Below are positions 6,781 through 10,385 of a stretch of 10,385 bases of DNA, in pieces. Position 1 is the stretch's first letter. Each line of letters opens with the position of its first letter. The notes beneath the pieces were generated by a model that saw only the letters and a list, made by a program, of their open reading frames with translations, did not search any database and had not been told where the DNA came from. The DNA is from CAZTLI01 sp964614375 (lineage in GTDB: Bacteria; Chloroflexota; Anaerolineae; Aggregatilineales; Phototrophicaceae), in NCBI GenBank assembly GCA_964614375.1, contig CAZTLI010000165.1:1-10385 (forward strand). Direction: 5' to 3'. A program made the position numbers and the translations under genes.

Positions 6781-7070
6781 ACTCACCTTCCGTTATAGTT
6801 CCCTGTGTATTCTTGTCCATCAGAACGGACATTCTCGCTTGCTCTGGACGCTGCATCTGTTCACGCATCATATTAAACAACGCATCATCAGACAGATAGG
6901 CCATCGCCTTCAGTTCGGCCTGTTCGTCGGGTGGAATGTCGAGCCATGAGTCATCAAACGCATCCTCTAATCGTGTCCGTATCACCTCATCGACAGACCG
7001 GGCGTTTTGCTGTGACTCGCTGCGCTTTTTCATATAGAGAATCGGGGATAGAAATGGTGTAATCGCTCAT
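6779..7070 (-). pseudogene. CopG-like small protein gene, frameshifted and truncated (partner of the HNH gene)
   Basis: From an ATG at 7070, with GGAG at 7077-7080 six bases upstream, the minus strand reads MSDYTISIPDSLYEKAQRV, then runs to an early stop. One frame over, from about 7010, it continues NARSVDEVIRTRLEDAF and on through LSDDALFNMMREQM and VLMDKNTQGTITEGE to a stop at 6779. Joined across one missing base near 7000-7017, this is one protein whose start resembles a ribbon-helix-helix antitoxin or CopG-like domain. I recall it as a family of about 120-130 residues found just upstream of HNH endonuclease genes. It stops after about 97 codons where the HNH remnant begins, so its C-terminus is lost. 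An 84-codon open frame from 7033 exists but has no ribosome-binding site. Family recognition is from memory. Confidence 0.7.
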
Positions 7071-7098
7071 CCACTGCTCCATTAATGTGTCTACTTCA

Positions 7099-7129
7099 AT
7101 GCTACCCTAATCCTGTCATGCGCTGTCAA
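7099..7129 (-). promoter_or_regulatory. Weak promoter candidate of the small-protein/HNH remnant
   Basis: A perfect -35 TTGACA (7124-7129) on the minus strand, but the best -10, TAGCAT (7099-7104), is 19 bases away. It may be the old promoter of the decayed pair. Confidence 0.3.
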
Positions 7130-7187
7130 TCGCTGCGAACGTATCAAGAGGGACTCGCGCCCCTCCTGATTGTTTACAAATGACGAA

Positions 7188-7607
7188 TTACTGCTTCTCG
7201 GCGTAGGCTTTGAGGCCAGCGGCAAAGTCGTTGAAGGTCTGCGTCATATCGGGGATAGACCGTCCGATGAGGGGCAGCATCAGGCCAGTGAATTCTTCGA
7301 GCAGGGTGAATTCTGTCCCGCCGTCTTTGGGCGTGAGCGTGAACGTCCGCGCGCCTTTGAACAGTCCCAGCGGCATCCCCGAACGCCATACCATTTTGCG
7401 ATTCGGCTCAAAGACTGTCACTGTCGGCGTGAAGGCACGGTTGGGCGCGATTTTGGCGCGGATAGTCAACTGCTCTCCCGGCGCGATTGTCCCTTTGATT
7501 TCGATCATGCCGGGATCCCACTGTGTATAGCTGCGCGAATCGGTCAACACCTTCCAGACCGTCTCCGGTGGTGCATTGATGGTCGTCGTTGCACGGTAAC
7601 TTAACAT
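7188..7607 (-). CDS. SRPBCC-fold (polyketide cyclase/START-like) protein
   Basis: At 139 residues it has the usual length and order of the SRPBCC superfamily. The opening strand is followed by INAPPETVWKVLTD (10-23), YTQWDPGM (27-34), a GEQLTIRAKI strand (44-53), KMVWRSGMPLGLFKGARTF (71-89), then GGTEFTLLEEFTG (96-108) and a long C-terminal helix (118-137). These proteins form a hydrophobic cavity that binds lipids, polyketides or other small ligands; the ligand here is unknown. SRPBCC genes are frequent neighbours of ECF42 sigma/DGPF operons such as the one just upstream, which hints at a shared regulon, but a terminator separates them. GGAGG with a six-base spacer (within 7613-7618) supports the ATG at 7607. 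Confidence 0.85.
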   Translation of the reverse strand: MLSYRATTTINAPPETVWKVLTDSRSYTQWDPGMIEIKGTIAPGEQLTIRAKIAPNRAFTPTVTVFEPNRKMVWRSGMPLGLFKGARTFTLTPKDGGTEFTLLEEFTGLMLPLIGRSIPDMTQTFNDFAAGLKAYAEKQ

Positions 7608-7728
7608 CTTTTTCCTCCATAGAGTCTAAAATTCGGGTGATTAATCGCGTTGAACGATATTTCCTGGAATTCCCTCTCCACATCACAGTCAGATTGTGTG
7701 CCGCGACAAGTAGACTGTGGCGACCTCC

Positions 7729-7755
7729 AAAAACCTCCCGTGTCCACGGGGGAGG
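7729..7755 (-). terminator. Rho-independent terminator after the ECF sigma gene
   Basis: On the minus strand a GC-rich hairpin (arms 7745-7755 and 7734-7742, CCTCCC..GTG pairing with CACGGGAGG, two-base loop, two bulged C) is followed at once by TTTTT (7733-7729). It lies about 30 bases after the sigma stop and should end the DGPF-sigma transcript. Confidence 0.7.
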
Positions 7756-7785
7756 GGCGCGTACAGCGTGACGGAGGGGTTTCTA

Positions 7786-9054
7786 CTACATCTCGTGTTC
7801 GACCTCATCCAACCGACGCCGCAGAAAGGCGCGTTCGGTCGCGTTCTGGCACAGGTCCAGCGCGCGGACATAAGCGCTGTAGGCCGCGTCCCATTGACCG
7901 CTGCGCCGGAATAAATCCGCCTGTGCCGCATGGAACAGATAGTAATTGTTTAGCTCGCCCTGCTGCGCCATCTCATCGAGCAATGCCAGCCCGCGTTCAA
8001 TGCCGTCAGCCATCGCCACAGCCACAGCCCGATTCAACGCGATGACGGGCGACGGAATCATCCGCAGCAGCACCCCATACAGCACCGCGATTTGCCGCCA
8101 GTCGGTGTCATCAGGCGCCGCCGCTTGTGCGTGCAGGGCACTAATCGCCGCTTGAATCTGATAAGGGCCAGCCCGCCGCAGCGCCAGCGCCCGATCCAGC
8201 AGGGCGATTCCCTCGGCGATTTTGGTCTGATTCCACAACGCCCGATTTTGCTCTTCCAGCGGCACGAGATTGCCATCGGCATCCACCCGCGCCCTAGACC
8301 GCGAATCGTGCAGCAAAATCAGCGCCAGCAACCCCAGGACTTCGGGTTCTTGCGTCAGCGTCGTTTCTTTTTCCAGCAACGTCATCAATATGCGCGTCAG
8401 ACGTTCGGCCTCGGCGCACAGGTCGGTGCGAATCAGGGCATCGCCGGTTGGGGCGGTATAGCCCGCGTTGAAAATCAGATACAACACCGACAAAACCGCA
8501 TCCACCCGTCCGCCAATCACATCAAGCGACGGCACATGATAGGGAATGCCCGCGTCACGGATTTTGCGTTTGGCGCGCACCAATCGCTGGGCCATCGTCG
8601 GCAGCGGGACGAGAAAGGCGTGGGCGATTTCCTGTGTCGTCAATCCACCCAACGTTTGCAATGTCAGCGCGACCTGTGCCTCTTTCGCCAGCGCGGGATG
8701 GCAGCACGTAAACATCAACTTCAATCGTTCGTCCGGGATTTCCTCGACATCCATCGGGGCGTCCTCATGTACTAAATCCATCAGCGTTTTCAGGATGGTG
8801 GTCTTGCGTGCCAGTGTCTGGTCACGGCGCAGGCGGTCAATCGCTTTTCGGCGCGCGACGACCCATATCCAACCGCCGGGATTGCGCGGGATGCCATCGA
8901 CTATCCATGTTTCCAGCGCCTGCACAAACGCATCCTGTACAGCGTCTTCTACCCGTTCAAAATCTTGTATATGGGCATACAACAGCGCAATCACACGACC
9001 CGCTTCTGCTTGAAAAATCTGTGCGATACGCTGCTGCATCAAGTCCATTGTCAC
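7786..9054 (-). CDS. ECF42-type RNA polymerase sigma factor with C-terminal TPR-like extension
   Basis: This 422-residue protein is about twice the size of a simple ECF sigma factor. Region sigma2 is at about 7-78 (RVEDAVQDAFVQALETW, then GWIWVVARRKAIDRLRR). Region sigma4 is at about 112-165 (FTCCHPAL, GLTTQEIAHAFLVP, MAQRLVRAKRKI). A conserved domain after it (about 180-285; LILLHDSRSRARVD, LEEQNRALW) is what databases call DUF6596. Residues 290-422 are TPR-like helical pairs. This layout is that of group ECF42, which lacks a classical anti-sigma factor and is thought to be controlled through its own C-terminal extension. It directs RNA polymerase to a small set of promoters, often including its DGPF partner. 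The start is a GTG at 9054 whose bases overlap the TGA of the upstream gene (GTGA), implying translational coupling; an ATG two codons later is an alternative. Confidence 0.93.
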   Translation of the reverse strand: MTMDLMQQRIAQIFQAEAGRVIALLYAHIQDFERVEDAVQDAFVQALETWIVDGIPRNPGGWIWVVARRKAIDRLRRDQTLARKTTILKTLMDLVHEDAPMDVEEIPDERLKLMFTCCHPALAKEAQVALTLQTLGGLTTQEIAHAFLVPLPTMAQRLVRAKRKIRDAGIPYHVPSLDVIGGRVDAVLSVLYLIFNAGYTAPTGDALIRTDLCAEAERLTRILMTLLEKETTLTQEPEVLGLLALILLHDSRSRARVDADGNLVPLEEQNRALWNQTKIAEGIALLDRALALRRAGPYQIQAAISALHAQAAAPDDTDWRQIAVLYGVLLRMIPSPVIALNRAVAVAMADGIERGLALLDEMAQQGELNNYYLFHAAQADLFRRSGQWDAAYSAYVRALDLCQNATERAFLRRRLDEVEHEM

Positions 9055-9407
9055 GATGGCAGTTTCGTGTAGACCGGGCGAATCTCAATCGCGCCGTATT
9101 GTGCATCGGGCATTTTCCGCGCCAGCGCAATCGCTGCATCGAGGTCGCTGCATTCAAGGACATAAAATCCGGCAAGCTGCTCTTTCGTCTCAGCGAATGG
9201 GCCGTCGGTAATCAACATTTCGCCATCACGGATGCGAACGGTCGTTGAGGTGCTGATGGGCTGCAAGGGTTGTCCACCCGTTTTGATGCCCCGTTCCTGC
9301 ACCTCGCCCTCGAACGCCCCATAACCCTGAAAATAAGCCCCGCGTTCCTCGTCCGACAGCGACGCCATCAGGTCTTCATCGGAATAAATCAACAACACAT
9401 ATTGCAT
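9051..9407 (-). CDS. YCII/DGPF-domain protein, ECF42 partner
   Basis: The 118-residue protein begins MQYVLLIYSDED, has EVQERGIKTGGQPL in the middle and ITDGPFAETKEQLAGFYVLE at 66-85, with the DGPF signature at 68-71. It ends AIEIRPVYTKLPS. It is a full-length YCII-related single domain (ferredoxin-like fold). DGPF proteins almost always lie beside ECF42 sigma genes; they are not regarded as anti-sigma factors and their role is unsettled. A longer reading from 9473 is open, but the ATG at 9407 has AAGGAGAGA (9414-9422) six bases upstream and fits the family's N-terminus. The stop codon overlaps the sigma start by four bases, so the two are co-transcribed and probably translationally coupled. 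Confidence 0.92.
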   Translation of the reverse strand: MQYVLLIYSDEDLMASLSDEERGAYFQGYGAFEGEVQERGIKTGGQPLQPISTSTTVRIRDGEMLITDGPFAETKEQLAGFYVLECSDLDAAIALARKMPDAQYGAIEIRPVYTKLPS

Positions 9408-9413
9408 AATCCG

Positions 9414-9422
9414 TCTCTCCTT
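9414..9422 (-). promoter_or_regulatory. Ribosome-binding site of the DGPF gene
   Basis: AAGGAGAGA six bases before the ATG at 9407. It decides the shorter start over the reading from 9473. Confidence 0.75.
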
Positions 9423-9556
9423 ATAGAGTGCCAGGTAAGGGCAGTGATGAGCAGTGAGTGAGGTGCTAAACATTAGCCTCTGCGCCCTTTGCGTTGAATC
9501 TTTTGCCCTTCATCGGTGACTCTATGATTCTTATTTGCCAGCAGCCAATCGCAAAC

Positions 9557-9961
9557 CTATAGCGCCCGCATTCGATTGCCACGGTTATTGTGCTCGACCT
9601 CCGCCAGACCGAGTTCTTCCAGCAGCGGCGGAATATACATACCAAAGCGTCCGCGCAGCCCCTTCTTCAGACCATACCAACCGCCGATGGGATTATCGGG
9701 TGAGCGCCCCCACGCTTCGACGGTATCGTCTTTAGCGGGTTTTTGTTCATCGGAACTGCCCAATTCCATCCAATCGCCATGTGCCTTGAGCATCGCGTGC
9801 AGGTCGTCGATACAGCGCAGGTCGTAATACAGGACGGTCTTGCCGACCGTACACACCAGACGCGGCGGGTCGCTGCTTTCGTCTTTGTACAGCGTATATT
9901 CCGATGTCAGCGGTGGTGTCTGTAACACCCAGGGATCGTCTTTTGTGCCTTTACCGGGCAT
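9557..9961 (-). CDS. Conserved protein of unknown function (134 residues)
   Basis: The protein starts MPGKGTKDDPWVLQTPP and contains LVCTVGKTVLYYDLRCIDDL at about 35-54, HGDWMELGSSDEQKPAKDD (61-79), VEAWGRSPDNPIGGWYGLKK (81-100) and a C-terminal EVEHNNRGNRMRAL. It is soluble, rich in tryptophan and glycine-proline turns, and lacks a signal peptide or membrane helix. I recall very similar short proteins in actinobacteria and other bacteria, probably listed as a domain of unknown function (possibly DUF6855, not certain). No catalytic motif is recognisable. An AGGAGG about six bases before the ATG at 9961 supports the start. It lies 149 bases upstream of the DGPF gene on the same strand, so co-transcription is possible but not shown. 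Confidence 0.85.
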   Translation of the reverse strand: MPGKGTKDDPWVLQTPPLTSEYTLYKDESSDPPRLVCTVGKTVLYYDLRCIDDLHAMLKAHGDWMELGSSDEQKPAKDDTVEAWGRSPDNPIGGWYGLKKGLRGRFGMYIPPLLEELGLAEVEHNNRGNRMRAL

Positions 9962-10374
9962 GGTGGCCTCCTTTTATAGACCCATATCGTCGGATGAATG
10001 GCATCGCAGTCATGCAATGTCACTATAATGACGAATAGCGACTCGCTAAATCGACACAACACGGACAAATTCGCTCATTTACATCCTGATTATTGTACTT
10101 GCCCCACAAAAATGCGCCCAAAACTGGCTGTTGAAGCACGAGTTCTAACCAGCCCCTGCCGGAGCTGCGGCGCACAAAAGTGATGAAATAGCCGCCGGCT
10201 GCTGGCTCAAAAGATGAACCACAACGTGCCCGAAGACCACAGCGGGGGGTACGGGTTGTCGGGCAGAACGGCGATGTTACAGTTTGACTCATTTTGCAGA
10301 TTTCACGAGATACGGTCACGAAAATTTTTACATCTTGTCGTATAATGGACTCATTAAGCTGGATACAAGGTAGC
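9962..10374. other. 413-base region without a convincing gene
   Basis: It holds the ribosome-binding site of the 134-residue protein at its left end and a plus-strand promoter at its right end. A hairpin with a perfect seven-base stem (TGCCCGA at 10227-10233 with TCGGGCA at 10259-10265, plus four further pairs inside) has no T-run after it, so it is not an obvious terminator. A 117-codon minus-strand frame (10023-10376) and a 61-codon plus-strand frame (9998-10183) are open, but neither has a ribosome-binding site or family resemblance. Confidence 0.45.
10341..10346 (+). promoter_or_regulatory. -10 promoter element before the right-edge gene
   Basis: A perfect TATAAT. No consensus -35 stands at 16-18 bases, but the upstream flank is AT-rich. 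Start would be near 10352. Confidence 0.45.
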
Positions 10375-10385
10375 ATGGATGGATA
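10375..10385 (+). CDS. Possible start of a plus-strand gene cut by the window edge
   Basis: An ATG at 10375 is preceded by AAGG four bases upstream and by the TATAAT box about 30 bases upstream. Only three codons (M-D-G) are inside the window, so no product can be named. Confidence 0.3.

Noticed and set aside
6779..7033. 84-codon frame as an intact small gene starting at 7033
   Set aside because: There is no ribosome-binding site before 7033, while a proper start with GGAG and a matching N-terminus lies at 7070 in another frame; a frameshifted remnant explains both.
7146..7163. GAGGG/CCCTC hairpin after the SRPBCC gene as a terminator
   Set aside because: The stem is only five pairs with an eight-base loop and is followed by just two T on the minus strand, too weak to call.
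8092..8775. 227-codon plus-strand frame inside the sigma gene
   Set aside because: It is antisense to the clearly recognised ECF sigma factor and has Arg/Gln/His-rich shadow composition.
10023..10376. 117-codon minus-strand frame at the right edge
   Set aside because: It starts inside the plus-strand promoter/start region and has no ribosome-binding site or recognisable domain; its cysteine and arginine content looks random.

Overview
The window looks like a chromosomal stretch from a member of the Chloroflexota (Anaerolineae-like). This is an inference from protein style: a 44-residue PD40/TolB-like propeller, a membrane-anchored pentapeptide-repeat protein with a WTPDTDM tail, a secreted bacterial SH3 protein, and remains of a small-protein/HNH-endonuclease pair of a kind I recall from Chloroflexota and cyanobacteria. 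No rRNA, tRNA or other phylogenetic marker is present, so the placement is tentative. Base composition is moderately GC-rich in the genes, with AT-rich gaps that carry recognisable sigma-70-type promoters.

Left part (1-3932): a partial gene runs off the left edge on the minus strand and encodes the start of a LytS/YhcK-type five-helix membrane sensor (5TM receptor). A 417-base gap holding its promoter follows. Next come an exported or membrane-anchored six-bladed PD40 propeller (+), a two-helix membrane-anchored pentapeptide-repeat protein (-), and a divergently transcribed secreted protein with a C-terminal SH3 domain (+). These look like cell-envelope and sensing functions, each in its own transcription unit.

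Middle part (3970-7070, all minus strand): an enterochelin-esterase-like alpha/beta-hydrolase whose nucleophile serine is replaced by glycine, a GT4-type glycosyltransferase with its own promoter, and a decayed gene pair. The decayed pair is a CopG-like small protein gene with a frameshift near its start and no 3' end. It runs directly into an HNH endonuclease gene that has lost its 5' part and carries a second frameshift.

Right part (7188-9961, all minus strand): an SRPBCC-fold protein, then an ECF sigma factor of the ECF42 type (long C-terminal TPR-like extension), overlapped by 4 bases with the YCII/DGPF protein gene upstream of it. That is a known ECF42-DGPF operon layout. A rho-independent terminator separates the sigma gene from the SRPBCC gene. 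Upstream lies a conserved 134-residue protein of unknown function. The last 400 bases have no convincing gene until a promoter, a weak ribosome-binding site and an ATG just before the right edge, which may begin a plus-strand gene.

I found no clearly new multi-gene system. The points most worth a second look are the esterase-like protein without its nucleophile, the deletion-fused remnant of the HNH cassette, and the 26-base exact internal repeat in the pentapeptide gene.
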